Below the pieces are notes generated by a model. That model was not told the origin of the DNA, searched no databases, and saw nothing but the letters and a program-made list of their open reading frames with translations. A DNA stretch of 64,000 bases, taken from Undaria pinnatifida (Eukaryota > Sar > Phaeophyceae > Laminariales > Alariaceae). The DNA lies in NCBI GenBank assembly GCA_012845835.1, contig JABAKD010000004.1, forward strand, positions 8,316,409 through 8,380,408, given 5' to 3'. The translations under genes were made by a program, and so were the position numbers. Of this stretch, positions 32,543-44,620 are shown piece by piece (the first letter of the stretch is position 1; every line of letters begins with the position of its first letter).

Positions 32543-33032
32543 TGTCAAAGAGTCGTGCTGTGCGTGTGTCAATCATTGAAAGGTAGTCGCACCACCTGCA
32601 TGCGTATCACACACGATGGGGGTCTCCCCTCCGGGCCTCCTGGCCGGTCACAACAAACCCAGATTTGCAACACAACACTGATCATTTGTATTATTCCAGA
32701 GAGGCAGCCAAAAGCTGCCAAAAACACGTACATGGTCTTCCCAAGTTCATGCAAAGACTAACCATTGTACTAAGCATCTTGCGGTTTTTGTTGATTCACC
32801 ATCGTTTAGCGGTCCCGACTGGACCTTTTCTTGCGAAGTGAAGCACCGAGGGTAACAGAACGAAGTAGGTGGAGCTACGGGTTGGTTGTGAACGGTGCTG
32901 GCCACCACAACTTGTACCCTATCATTATATGCAGGCGTTCGTGTCCGGGGTTAAATATTATTGCACCTTTGCCTAGAGTACGCCGTGCCCTTCTTTAGGA
33001 AACCCTCGGGCTCTTGCGAAATTGTCGTAACA
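32543..33032 (-). repeat. 5' LTR (right copy)
   Basis: A 490-bp repeat, TGTCAAAGAGTCGTGCTG to TTGTCGTAACA on the plus strand, paired with 22321-22801. The flanking GTAC at 33033 matches the one before the left LTR. Confidence 0.9.
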
Positions 33033-33375
33033 GTACCTCCCACAGCAGCTCTCGATCTAGAGAGTCAAGCTGCGTGCGTACGCGTTATAGAGGGCTATGG
33101 AGCACAATACCATGTATAGGAGCGCTTTCTTCGACTCATCATTCGAGCTCTTGCAGTCGGCGCACGACAAGCAGAACGTCGTCCGCTGTTGATGTGACTG
33201 CGCCGGGAGGAAGCCGCAATGTTGCCGCCGCACACACTAATATAGCACTAGCTCCTCGTCTACGCTCACCCTATCCTCCACGAGACGAATCTGATCCCTT
33301 ACTATTAATGGTATACCTTCGTCCTCGCTGAAGCGTACAAGAACGACGTTTGTGTATTGCACCTGGCGATTAATA
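33033..33375 (-). pseudogene. LINE reverse transcriptase relics (5' half of split copy plus a second fragment)
   Basis: 33033-33215 reads on the minus strand as degraded VVRRLQELE, then LYMVLCSI, then DSLDRELLWEVL, the RT palm around the first catalytic Asp (here FIDL.KAYDSVDRELLW in intact relatives). It breaks at GTAC where the LTR element entered and resumes at 22320. 33235-33375 is a separate fragment with LLFNINRQVQYTNVVLVRFS then EDEGIP, out of order relative to the first, so two LINE copies abut here. Confidence 0.7.
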
Positions 33376-34069
33376 TTGAACAGCAACCGCGATATTTTAT
33401 TTTTATTTTTATCGTCGCTTCCATATTCTCCAGCTGCACTCGTAAGAGATGCAAGGTTCCCCTCCGGAAAGTGCCTAAGGGAGTGGCGTAAGAACGAAAC
33501 CCTAACATCCAACATATATTTGACTGTCTGTGGGCAAATAAGATGTACCTGGTGGTAGTAAAAACTATGCTCTTGTCCGCAGCTCGAAAAGCGGAGTGTG
33601 GGGAGGCGCCCTTCCAGGTACGGTTCGCTCTCTCACCGTCGGGGTGGAGAACCGAAAATAAGCGGTAATCCCATCGGTACGTACGTGTCCAGCGCCAGTA
33701 CTTGTACGATGGGGACTTTTTATACGGGCGACTCTTATGCAGTAAAATTTGCGTGGTAAAAATAAAAGGACGAATAGGTGGATTTTCAACCGGCAAAAAA
33801 ACAAGTCAGCAGCCAGTTGTTCCGTGCGCGGTCTGGTCTTGATGCTTTTTCTTTGGTTCCTGTTGTTTCGTATGGAATTCAGCAATAAATTTCAGAGTAG
33901 GTACTCTTCGTGTCTTGTTGAGCCCGATATTGAACTTAACGACGAGTGATACACGCCAGGATGGGCAATCATCCCCCTTCACCGCCACTTCGTCGCAGAG
34001 AGTGCGCGGAATGAGGAACTGTAGGGCTTCTATTATTGTCGCTGAGACAGAGAAGCCCTTTGTCATGGA

Positions 34070-35205
34070 GCATCGGCGCCTATATCCACTGCTGTTTGCT
34101 TTTTAAATTCAAGAAAAATACGCTGGATTGTTTTGATCGTCGCCCGATTCAAAATCGACCCCTCGTGGAGACGAAAGCAACTCGCCTCAGCATAGCGAGG
34201 ACTCGCCACGCGCACATATACGATGTATCCTACTACTGCTGCTGTGCGGCAAGGTTGTACACGTAGTGTTGTGCCGTCCTCATGTTGTCTGGTTGCTGTC
34301 ATCTGTGGTGTGAGCAAAATCTCCGACCCATAACATGATTACCCCTCTGTTACGGACGTGAAAACACTCTGTCTATTTGGACGTAAATGTAAGTATGGGT
34401 TGGTCGATAAATTACAATTTAAAAGTTCACTATATTACCGTCCAAACTGGCGCAATCTATGGACATGCAATGGAGATGCGCACGAAGTGGCAGCACAGGG
34501 GTACGGTGGGGTGACAAATATCACTCTCCAATCAAAGAATCAGCTTCTACAACAGCAACCACACGCGCATACAGTTGCAGGCTGCTGATGCTAGGAGGCT
34601 GGACCGCTGCTGGGCGGCAGGATCGTAGCGTGGTGCCATCAGCGCCTATATCCTTTGCTGTTTGCTTTTTATAGTTAAGCAAAATTACGCTGGATTGTTT
34701 TGATCGTCGTCCGATTCAAAATCGTCCCCTCGCGGAGACGAAAGCAACTCGCCTCAGCATAGCGAAGACTCGCCACGCGCATGCACATGATGTATCCCAC
34801 TACTGCTGCTGTGCGGTAGGGTTGTACACGTAGCGTTGTGCCGTCTTCAAGTTTGGTACCTGTCATCTGTGGCGAGAGCAAAATCTCCGACACAAAACAA
34901 TACCCCTTTGGTATGTAGTACGGAAAATACTTCCTCTTTGGACGTAAATGTAAGGATTGGTTAGTATATCAATTATGATAAAAAAGGTTCCTATATTACC
35001 GACGAAATTGGCGCGATCTATGGACATGCAATTGAGATGCGTTCGAAGCGGCAGCACGCCAGGAAGATGGGGTATGATGGGGTGACAAATGCCACGCTCC
35101 GATAAAAAAATCAGCTACTACAACAGCAGCCACACGCGCATACAGTTGCAGGCTGCTGCTGCTAGGGGGCTGGACTGCTGCTGGGCGGCAGGATCGTAGC
35201 GTGGT
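34070..35205 (+). repeat. 570-bp tandem duplication
   Basis: Two head-to-tail copies: gcctatatcc(a/t)(c/t)tgctgtttgc at 34079 and 34647; aggatcgtagcgtggtg at 34619 and 35189; the phrases cctcagcatagcga and ggacgtaaatgtaag recur at the same spacing. Copies differ by scattered substitutions and short indels. No coding content was recognised. Confidence 0.9.
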
Positions 35206-36011
35206 GCTCCGTGCAAAAAGAGGGAAAGAAACGTGTTATACCCTCCACGAGAGCAGAAAAGTCGGGTGTGCATCCAAATTTTACGTGCGTACGCGGGAAT
35301 AAGGGATGCAGAAACCCAATCCCCGCGGGGATGTTGCGGAAACCCGGGGGTTTGCCTTAAGTGTGCCCAGGGCCAAAAAAGTTTAAAAGGCTTGCCACGC
35401 GCGACACGCTGCACGGATCGCGCCCAAACCTCCAGCAACGTGAGCCCGACGGTCGAATTGTGCCCACCCCACCCGACGTTTGGGACAAAGGTGCGAACAC
35501 GAAGAGATGCGCCCGAAGGAAAAAAAAATCACAATTATACACATACATATAACCCTCAGCCGCCTTATGAACAAACCGTGGCCACAGGTGTCTTCCCTTC
35601 TCCCCATGTCTTTCCTGTCTTTTTTTCGCGCACAAGGTTCAGCATTTGTTCCGATTCTTCAGCTATATTTTATATAAACTTATTCTGAGGATGTCAGCCG
35701 TGAGTTCGACGAATCTTGGGTCAATACTCATCTTTGCAAGCTGCATTGTTGGTACTTGTAATATACTGTATGAGTGAGTTTTATATTGGGAGGGGTCCTA
35801 CATACATGTGTAACACAATATAAATGTATATATGATCATTATTATTATGTTTGCCCTCCGACAATATGGCGTAGATGCCGTGCCGATGTAAATCGAATAT
35901 CCTTTTATAAAGCAGCAGTGGCACCTAATATGAAGTCGAATGATCGCACCATAATGCAGTGGTATCTTCCGCCAACCATTTGCCCATTTCCTTTCCCCGC
36001 ATGTTCTCCTT
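35206..36011. other. Noncoding interval with SINE 3'-end fragment
   Basis: Around 35565-35680 (minus strand) lies a degraded 3' part of the tRNA-derived SINE (ccgtggccacaggtgtc, aaggttcagcattt). The rest is AT-rich with no recognised gene. Confidence 0.5.
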
Positions 36012-37526
36012 TTATCTACTATTTCCTTTCCCTATATATATTTTAGCTAAGAGCCTACCTTGATCCTCATCAACACTGCCACCCCAGGTCAGTGGCCGCA
36101 GTCCTCCCGATTCTTCCTCCCTTCCCCTCGCGGCCTGACGATCCCTCAGAGATAGCCTATATCGATGAACTCTGCGCGAAATCGCGGCCTGAGTGGTCAC
36201 AGAAATGATTTGGAATAGTCGCTCCTTGCACACGCCTTTCCGCGCTAGGGACGATGCGTCCGTCCGTCCAACGATGCTTGCCGCCACCTGATCTATCAGG
36301 TCGCTGCCTTCTTTACCGAGGCGCCCAAAGCTTTCCACCGCGAGGGTGGCGAGTGTGTAGCTGCGTTCGTCGAAGGACACCTGTCCCGGACGAGCGTAGT
36401 GGTTGCCCTTGCGCGCCTCGGAAGTGGAAGTAGCTGATCTGTTCCGATCCGCGCTTCCTGCCCTCATGTGGACCCCTGCTTGTGGGTCCGCATACGTGAC
36501 GTCGAGGAGTATCGATTTGTCGCGGTACTCCGATGACGTAACATCTCTTAGTCCACCTGCCTCAATCACGATGTCCATTCGCAAATCCCTGTCTGCGTGG
36601 AACGGGGCTCCGCTTTCCATCTGGTGGCGGATGGACATGCTCTTAAGGGTGCGGGAGAGCGCGTGCACGAGGGGTTGGTGCTGGTTCACTTGCACGCCCG
36701 ATCGGTGACACAATCGTGCATGCCGCGTATTAACATCCGCTTCACCGCAGCATGGGCACCTCGCCGCCAGGAACTCCTCTAACTCCAGAAATCTCTTCCC
36801 CGCAGTCACGAACTCTGATGCAGGGATGGTTCTAGCTGAGTCTACAGGCCTCGCCCTTAGGAAGGCGGTAGCCCCTGATCCCGATTGACTCCGTTGCCGG
36901 GCCTTGGCCAAGTCTCGTGTCTCCTTCTCGCCTTGAGATTCGCTTGTGTCTCGCTGGGGCCTCGTCTCGGGGAGCTGGTCCAGTGAAGAGACGTACTTAT
37001 CATAATGTACACGGTGTAGTACCAGTTTACCCAGTCTATGCTGCGCTTCGCTGGATCTGATAGTTTCGGCGTCGTGTGCAGGCGACGCGTCTGCAACTGA
37101 TTGCCCTGAGGCACCTTGCTCTCCTGCTCTAAAGGCTCTGTCCCGCCAATTTTTCGGTACGATGTTCGCCATGACCTCCTCTAAAACCCCATGCACATCG
37201 CGTAGGCCCCTGACGTTGTTCCAGATGCGCCGCACGAGGTCAGAATCGGGCATCTCCCTCCGGACTTTGTTCCCTATTGCGCCGGACAGATCAGCAAGCA
37301 CCTCTGGCACCGTCGTCACCAAGCTCCCAACGGGTGCTGACATCCTCCGGGCTTCAGCCGATAACAGCCCGAACCCTCCGGCTCCCGCGGACAGGCTCGC
37401 CTGCGCCTGTTGACGGGGTTGCGGGTTCAACATGTTTGTCGGGCACCCGTCCTTGAAGAACGACGATTCTTCTGCTGCCCCCCGGGAGATCGAGCAATTT
37501 TGCCAGCATCCACAAGGCGTTGCCAT
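36012..37526 (-). pseudogene. C-terminal CCHC and restriction-like endonuclease region
   Basis: A 504-codon open frame, the longest clean one of the element. Near the middle, FLAARCPCCGEADVNTRHAR leads into LCHRSG, a C-x2-C-x8-H-x3-C finger. About 80 residues on, DLRMDIVIEAGG and DKSILLDVTYADP resemble the two acidic strands of PD-(D/E)xK-type nucleases in R2-like elements, which nick target DNA for target-primed reverse transcription. The assignment rests on motif order and is moderately sure. The frame lacks its own credible start and is joined to the RT by a frameshift at about 37560. Confidence 0.7.
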
Positions 37527-37573
37527 ATGCTTTTTTGCATGCAGCCAGCGATAGTTCTGGGTTAATCACGCGT

Positions 37574-38410
37574 TCAAGGTAGGAGGTCCGTTGAACCATA
37601 GAGCCGGTGGCAATCAGGTTGGCTGATTGCTTCGTTCGGCATGCGCGACAACATCCGCGCGAGTTGCTCCGCTCCCCCGTTTTGGACTATCTCCATTGCG
37701 CTCTCCCTCGCGTACTCATCTGTGCCGATGGGCACCCCCACCACCTTAACCCCACCACGTTCGGCGATGCTTACGCCAATGCCTTCAAGAAGGGCGGTGT
37801 GTTCCGGCGTAGGTACGTGCCCCTTTGGGGGCAGGGCAACCGTTTTGCTCGGGTTGATCGCAATTCCGGTGTTGGACAGCTCACGCTCGAGAAAAGGTAC
37901 CACTTCCACAGTATCGGGTGTGATTTCCATCATTCTGATGCTAGTATCATCTAGGTAGGCGAATGCCTCTACACCTCTTGGCTCGAACTCCGCCCGTGTC
38001 CGCTTCAGCACCGGCAGGAGCGGCATGCAGAACAACGCCGGCCCCATGGTATTACCTTGTTGCACCCCGCTGGAGCAGTCGATATTCCGCCTTTCTCCCG
38101 ATTCCATCTGAAAGAACACCAGCGGAGACATCTCGCCGTAACATTTTGCCACGAACGGTGTAAGCGCCGGAACGCAAGTGGTCGCCTCCGCTAGCATAGC
38201 AGTCCGCTTACCTGTGTTGAATGCGTTGGAGGAATCGGTGAGGATCAGCCAGGTTTTTGCCTCGTGATGTACGCTTGCGCGTAGCGCTACCTGTTCCACC
38301 CCCCCTCGTACTCCGACTCCAAACTGTCTCGCTTGGCGGTTGGCCTGCTCCAGCCGTGGTCGCGCATGGTTCCGGCCGCAATAAGCCGCCTCCACGTCAT
38401 CCCCACGCAT
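37574..38410 (-). pseudogene. Reverse transcriptase palm with YLDD
   Basis: A 278-codon frame. Motif A region is TWLILTDSSNAFNTGKRTAM, motif B SSGVQQGNTMGPALF, motif C AFAYLDDTSIRM (at about 37946-37966), followed by a thumb-like ELSNTGIAINPSKTVALPPK. The catalytic aspartates are retained, but the frame is broken from both neighbours. This RT is clearly distinct from the LINE family at 30253. Confidence 0.85.
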
Positions 38411-39290
38411 ACGGGGCGGTATTTTTCACCCAGGGCAGTGAGGTTTAATTGCAAGAAGAGCTGCCAGAATTCAGGCGGGAAGGCGTTTGGATCATCGATA
38501 ATTCTTCTCCAGAAGGCTTTAATGCCAGCTCCGAATTTTTCGCGCCCAATACCAGTCCTGATTATTGACTGCAAGTACGAGAAGCGCAGACCGTCGCTTC
38601 CCGCGCCTGATAAGGCGTTGCGAGAATTAATGACCTCGAGGGCCACCTGTGGGTCGAACTCTTCCTCCGGGCACCAGTTGGGAACACTCCCTTCCTCCTG
38701 GTCGGCGGAACGTGCCGCCACCGCTGCCGCTGCAGCTTCGGAGACGCAGGCCTCGTTCTCCTTCGGGAACTTTGCTTTTGAACGCGCTCCCACGTTTCCT
38801 CGTTTTCCGGCGCGCGCGTTTCCGCGAGGTGGCTGCGTGCTGCCACAGTCACCCTCCCTCGATGGCGGCATGCTGGTGATGCCCTCCTAAACATATCAGC
38901 GTCCGTCTCTTCGCGGGCTTGGTCGATTTGCCTCGTCGATGTTCGATGGGTACACTCCATTAACCACGGGAGCAAAAGGGTGAGGTCACCGCGTTCGGCA
39001 GACGCAAACCTCTCACGCCGTTTCATTCGGCCATCCTGCGAGCGCAGTAGACCTGGGAGGATGTACCACAACTTGATTGACCTCAGGAGTGATTGCGGAG
39101 TCTCCGATTGTGTGGATTGGCGATGCTCTCCCAAGGTCGGATGGAGGAGGCCAAGCACATGGGTGATAACCTTGGCGTGGGCAGTAGCCAGTCTCGGCTG
39201 CATTTTGACAACAGTGACAAAGCGCTGTTGGAGGTCCTCGAGGGGGACATCATCGAGCGGTCCTGCAATTCCCAATGTGTTTGGTCCTAG
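38287..39290 (-). pseudogene. N-terminal region of the same RT
   Basis: Two overlapping frames. The downstream one (38871-38287) has EFDPQVALEVINSRNALSGA then GSDGLRFSYLQSIIRTGIGR and NLTALGEKYRPVCVGMTWRR, the finger motifs preceding the YLDD palm. The upstream one has PLEDLQQRFVTVVKMQPRL and a conserved-looking SIKLWYILPGLLRSQDGRMK. A frameshift near 38880 joins them. Confidence 0.7.
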
Positions 39291-39329
39291 GGATAGCAGA
39301 TGCCATCCCGGCGCTCTTCCTCGCCATCG

Positions 39330-42300
39330 TCAGGTCACCCCCCGAGCCCCGCTGCCGTCACGTGTAGCCCAGGGTCGGCCTGAACTGCCGATTCTATTGC
39401 TTCCCGTCTTCCATGGCGGACTGTGCATCCCCTTGCTCTGCAGAGAAGCGACGCCTGCGCCCCGCCTCGTCTGACCGCATTCACCACGCACCGCGCATGC
39501 ATTGCATGTTGACGCCCACAGGGCAACCCCGCCACTCGGTGTCCCTGAGCAATCGTTGCTCTACAGCCCACACAGCTCGTACCGCTGTGGTCGTCTGCAA
39601 TGAAAGCGCGAAGATGCGTTATGCTCCCTGGTGCTGACCCTCCTCCCTCTCCGTCCCCGCCTTCTCCCTCTCCACCGCCAGACCTTCCTTCGGCAGGGGC
39701 CGAGGGAACCTCGCCGCTTCCATGTTGAGGGATTTGCCCCGGTTGGTGGTGGCTCCTCTCCCAGTTCTCGTCGCTCGTGTTCCTCTTCCGGATTCGCGGA
39801 GTCGACCTCGTCTGCCTCTTGTGCTTCTCCCACCTTCTACTGCAGCAGTGAACGTAGATGCAGTCGCTCTCGATGTTGCTGGGGTGACGCTGGGCTGTGT
39901 TGGGGGCGCGCGCGAGTGTCCCTGCGCCGTCGCCTCCCTGCTTTCGGCAGTTCGGGGGTTTCCCATGGCAATAGATACAGCATCTCCTGGCTCCGTCTGC
40001 TCCCTTCCCCCCGGGTCACCTCCTGACGCTAGAGTTGCACCTTCCCGTGGTCACGCCCACTGCTAAAGGGTCGCTCTTCCGTGCCGGGCCCGTTCCTTCC
40101 GCCGTGCTTCTCACCGCCGCTAGGGTGGCACGGGGTTGACTCCGAGGGGGGACAAGGGCTCCGCCACCGTGACATCCCCGTGTTCGGCCATGAGGGTGTT
40201 CTCCACGGCTACTTGAACGGCGCCTCCTGGGTCCGCCTGCCCCCTTACCCTCGAGTCACCTTCAGACGCCGGGGCTGCTCCTTCCGGTTGTGTTGCTCCC
40301 GCTGCTAACGACTCACTCTGCAGCGCCGGGTTTGTTCCTTCCTGCGTTACCCACGCTGCCGTCGGGGAGGGAGGCAGCTCGTTCCCTGCCTCAAACCCGT
40401 TTTGGGACCCGAGGGTCCCTGCTGCCGTCAGGAACGGAGGAAGCGCCTCCCCCTCTTCTAACGCTTTTCGGACCCCGAGGGTCCACCTCGTCAGGCGGTC
40501 CTCCCACGTCGAGTCAAGGCCCACCAAGAACTCTTGGACATGAGGTAGGATGTAGATCCTTCGATTCGGAAGTCGGAGTACAGAATCCTGCGGGCGGATG
40601 CCATACGCGGCGAAGATCCACTGTAGTGAACGGCTGCCGCTCTCCATTCCCTCGGTCGGGGGAAGTCAAGGTAGGCGCCTTGGGGCAGGCCAAGAGCATC
40701 GCCGAACAGGGAGCACAAAAGGAACGAGGAGATTGGGCTACTCCCATGTGTCCTCACCATCTCCTCAAAAGTATCGTGGGAACTAGTCGTGACGAAACTA
40801 GCTGGGTCCAACCGGGGGCCGTCCTCCTCCAAGAGTTCCGTGAACTGCAGGGCTCCCGCTACTGCTGGCCACCTTCCCCCGGGCGTGGCCTTGGAAGGTC
40901 CTCAGCCAGCTCAGCCGGATGAAGAGGCCGATTTCTTGCCGGCCATTCCGAGGGACACGCGACGTGGTTGTGGGTCTGCATGCCCAATCGCGAGGCGTTC
41001 TGCACGGTCTATCATGCAGCGGGCATGAACTTGCTCTCCGTGGGGACACGGAATAAGTGCCCATAAATAGTCCACCGCTGAATCCCCAGTAGGCTCCTCT
41101 AGTGCCCGCCCGCAGTAGGCACAGGGAGATGCACCCCTGCTTCCCGCGGCATGACGCCTCTCTGCTGCACTCCTAGCAGCGCCTCCTTGTTCAGTTGGTC
41201 TCGTGTCTACAGGGTCGTTCTCCAGCGTCCGGTCTGTTCTCTCCGGTGTCGCTGCCATCGCTGTTGAGAAGGAAGGAAGTGCATCACCCGCTTTCAACGC
41301 GCTTCTGACCCCGAGGGTCCACCTCGTTAGTCGGTCTTCCCATTCGGCGTCGTGACCTACTAGATATTGTTGGACGTGAGGTGCGATGTAGATTATTTGA
41401 CTTTGGACAAGATATCCTGCGGTTGGATGGCGTACGCAGCAAACAGCGTACGGTATCGGCCTGCCGCCGTTTCCCATTCCCTCGGTCGGGAAAAATCGAG
41501 GTATGCTCCTTGAGGCAGGTTCAGCGCATCGCAAATTAGGAAGGATAGCAAGAACGAGGAGGTTGAGCTCTGTGCATGTAACATGAGCCCAAACGTACCG
41601 CAAATGCCAGCCGTCACGTAGCTGGCTGACTCCAGTCCGGAGATGTGCCGCTGAAGGCAGGTGGCGAACTGCAGGGCACCTCTCACCGCCCCCTACCTTC
41701 CCCTATGTCCGTCCATGGATTTCCCTCTAGCCAGCTCCGCCGGGTAGGGAGGTCGGCTTCCTCCCGGCCACGCCGAGCGACACGCGACGCAGGGCCTAGG
41801 ATCTGCATATTATCTCGCGAGGTTTTTCGCGCGGTCCAGCATGCAGCGGGTGTGCACAAAGCCTCCATGGGCGCACGGAACGGGTACTCGAGCGTCGTCT
41901 TCCCCCGACTCGCCCCACTAGAGTTATCGAAAGGCCACCCGCAGAACGTGTACCAAATTCCTCGGAATCCTCCAATCCCCTTTTAACGTGTTGACCACCT
42001 TCGCCTTGACTCGCGGCCACTTCTACACCCGAGGTCAGTGATCGCCACAATGTCTCTAACTGTCGTTGTTGGTGAGCGCCATCCGGGGTAGTGCGATCGT
42101 ATCTCATGTGGATTCTGGGCGCTATTGCCGTGAGTCGGAACGTTCTCCGACGCGACACTCCTGTTCCGTCTCGGATAGCTACCCCAAATCGGTCGTCCCC
42201 CCTGCCGTCTGCTCCTGCTGCGCTTTCTACGGCACACCTCCTGTGGATGAGCCAGCCACCAAAAGCGAACCTCTGGTTATCCTCCAAGTGCCTGCCGCAG

Positions 42301-42350
42301 ACCCCACGCGGCGCTCGCACTTGTTGCTGGGGATCGTGCCCCGCCATCCT
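39330..42350 (-). pseudogene. Duplicated Cys-rich ORF1-like modules upstream of the YLDD RT
   Basis: The minus strand holds repeated modules. One copy at about 41690-41240 reads LPQGAYLDFSRPREWETAAG then YLVGHDAEWEDRLTRWTLGV; a second at about 40860-40400 reads LPQGAYLDFPRPREWRAAA and FLVGLDSTWEDRLTRWTLGV. Each is associated with a Cys/His motif: PCAYCGRAL with PCPHGEQVHARCMIDRAERL (about 41130-40990), a related AHGGFVHTRCMLDRAKN in broken frame (about 41880-41820), and LPCGRQHAMHARCVVNAV (about 39530-39480). The pattern C-x2-C ... C-x-H ... H-x2-C resembles a treble-clef or RING-like zinc site. Function unknown; frames are interrupted. Confidence 0.6.
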
Positions 42351-44620
42351 CCGTGGTGGTTCTCCTCATCTCGCTCTGTGAGATTCCGTGATAAGTCCAT
42401 GATCATTCTGTTTATCGGGGGTTCGGTCAGGAGTTTTTTTCCGTCTCGGCCTTAGTATGCGATTCGTGGAACTGGAATTCTCGGTCAAATCGCTTCGTTC
42501 GAGCGCCGTCTTTGGGGGGCGGCTCAAACGCCTCTCGCCCTGCCGTACCCGTTTCGCACCTGGCCGGGAACGGGTACGTGGGCTGAGCGAGACAAGCGAG
42601 AAGTGCGCAAATTTTTGTATTTTGGGCGGTATACGCCCGAGCTATTCTTGGATCTGGTCATATGCAGAGCTTGAACGAAAAAAGCATATTGGAAAATATT
42701 TGTTTCCAAGTTGGCATGATTTCCAAATTGATTGGCTTCTTATTTTGTCCCCACCACACTTTTTTCATGGTCACACCTCGAAGCGTTTGGCCTATTGTGC
42801 ACATCGTACGACCGACTGCTGTGTCGTTGCTTTTCGATATCGGATTTCAAGGTTGAATATCTTTGTTCGAGCAATCGTTGTCTTCGAGCAGGGCCGTTCC
42901 CTACCCAACAACATCATGACACCCAGTGTTCGTGCTGATTCTTCATCCTAGAGAGATACAACTTCCTATTATGTGGTCACAGACTGTGAGACAGAGTAAA
43001 CCAAACAATCGCAATTCATCAAGGCATAAAGCAAGTGAAATGCTAGCGTACCGGGTACTAGAACACAACAAAACAGGCCAAACCACGAAAAATATAGAAA
43101 ACAAACACAACGAACGGAGTCGCTCTAAAAAATCGCAGTTATTGTACGAGAAACAATGTTTTGTCAGTCTGCTTCATCGCCGCTCCAAAGAATCGTTCCG
43201 TATATTTTGGTCCACGATCCACAACATACATACATACATCTTTCAGAACTGCATAATAAGTATCCCACACCATTTCCATGCATATTTATCCCCACAAACG
43301 AAACGTGCGTGCACTTCTAACTGTAGGTATGATTATCAAGGTAGTAGTGTTTCGAACGCTTTGTTGTGTGATTGCAAGAATTGCGCTGGCTACTGACTGA
43401 CTGTTGTTGTTGCTGGTCAATACATCGTGTGCGCCAGCAATAAATTGATGACAGTATAATAAAATATAGGGATCTTCTTGAAAATGCCATCTCGTGTTTG
43501 CCAGGAACTAACCGATGATGATACAGAGTAATAGGGATCTTCTTGACAATATCTCATGTGCGCCACAGCAATCGACGATATAGCAGTATAATAAAAAATA
43601 GGGATCTCCTGCACAAATATCTCGTGGTATTATACCTATCACTACGCATACGCGCGTCAGACGCAAGTCAAATGGAAAACAGAAACGAACAGAAAAGACA
43701 GAGAAGAAAGAAAAGGGGTATTATATTCCGATTCAGATCACCGTGTGTCAAGCCGAAGCAGGCGCTCATTGCTCTTATCTGTTGTGGGCAATATATATAT
43801 ACTGAGTAGCTGTTAGTATGCCGGGACATGGCGATTTGACCGCTCTTCTTACGTCTCGAATGAAAATATCGTGACGCCCTGGGCACCAGCTGCATAGATT
43901 CATCCCGAGGTCGAGCGTTTGGTACGAATTGCGGTCGCATGGCAATTTTTTGCCCTACGCGAGTACTATGCAGGAAAACCAGCGAAAACATTAGCGAGCT
44001 TCGGTTTCTGACCCAATACACGAATGAAATCGGAATTTTCAGCGATTTTTTTCGGTGACGCATAAGCGACAAAGAGGTGATTATTCGGGCACAGCAAGTA
44101 TTTCATGATTATTCGACCATTATGCCAGTTTGAGTCAAATACGCGCTGCTGTTTTGGCCTATGTTCAGTTTTTTCCCACGGTTGGTTAATTATTTACGCT
44201 CGAGTCGTGCCAATTTTAGTTCCACATATAATATTATTATGTCGTTTCCCTTTGAACACCCCCTTTCTGTTTGGAATTAATTGTGCATATAACCGGGGGT
44301 TCTCCTGCATAAAAATGGCTCTAACTCGTCCGTTTATATTGCGTTTGATGCTGTTGTTGCTCTTCAAGTGTTTCTCATCCTCATTTTGAGCGTGCTTGCT
44401 CGGCACGCCGACCTGATATATAGGCTCAAAATCGCTTTTCCTTTGTGTGCGACCTATCGTATGACATGCAAAAAACTCAGTGAACAACTGCGCTCGCATT
44501 GCAAGTTTTGCCGTAAGCGAGAGGTATGCGAGAAAACCCGACTCGATCGAAATAATTGTGAGCTTATTGGGCCAAAGCCTACCAGCCAACCACGAGAAAT
44601 AAGCCAGTGGAGTCGGGGTT
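42351..44620. other. Noncoding interval with a triple ~65-75-bp repeat
   Basis: At 43430-43625, agtataataaaa(a)tagggatcttcttga...atctcgtgtgcgcca occurs three times (about 43453, 43521, 43586). The phrase tatcactacgcatacgc (43638) also occurs at 29958. The 42457-42951 frame has no recognisable feature. No gene is supported. Confidence 0.55.

Larger units (their letters stand above)
22321..33032 (-). mobile_element. Ty3/gypsy-type LTR retrotransposon, nested and defective
   Basis: Two direct ~485-bp repeats bound the element; both run TG...CA and are flanked by GTAC (22317-22320 and 33033-33036). Read on the minus strand the order is 5' LTR, TGG-starting primer site, gag, DTGA protease, RT-RNase H, integrase N-terminus, polypurine tract, 3' LTR, which is the Ty3/gypsy order. 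Protein remnants resemble stramenopile-type gypsy elements (from memory). All coding parts carry stops, frameshifts or deletions. About 4 kb between primer site and gag are later insertions: a LINE (30253-32300) and a MITE (29045-29295). It has no intact gene and is certainly non-autonomous. Confidence 0.88.
36012..42350 (-). mobile_element. Non-LTR retrotransposon of restriction-like-endonuclease type, decayed
   Basis: Read on the minus strand: duplicated Cys-rich modules (42350-39330), an N-terminal RT region (39290-38290), a YLDD reverse transcriptase palm (38410-37574), and a C-terminal part with a CX2CX8HX3C motif followed by a nuclease-like segment (37526-36012). This order is that of R2/CRE-type elements with a C-terminal endonuclease instead of an N-terminal APE. 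Several frameshifts separate the parts. Exact termini are not determined; 36012-36050 is AT-rich and may be the 3' end. Confidence 0.75.

Noticed and set aside
42457-42951. 164-codon frame
   Set aside because: There is no motif, the composition resembles the surrounding noncoding DNA, and it overlaps no conserved repeat.
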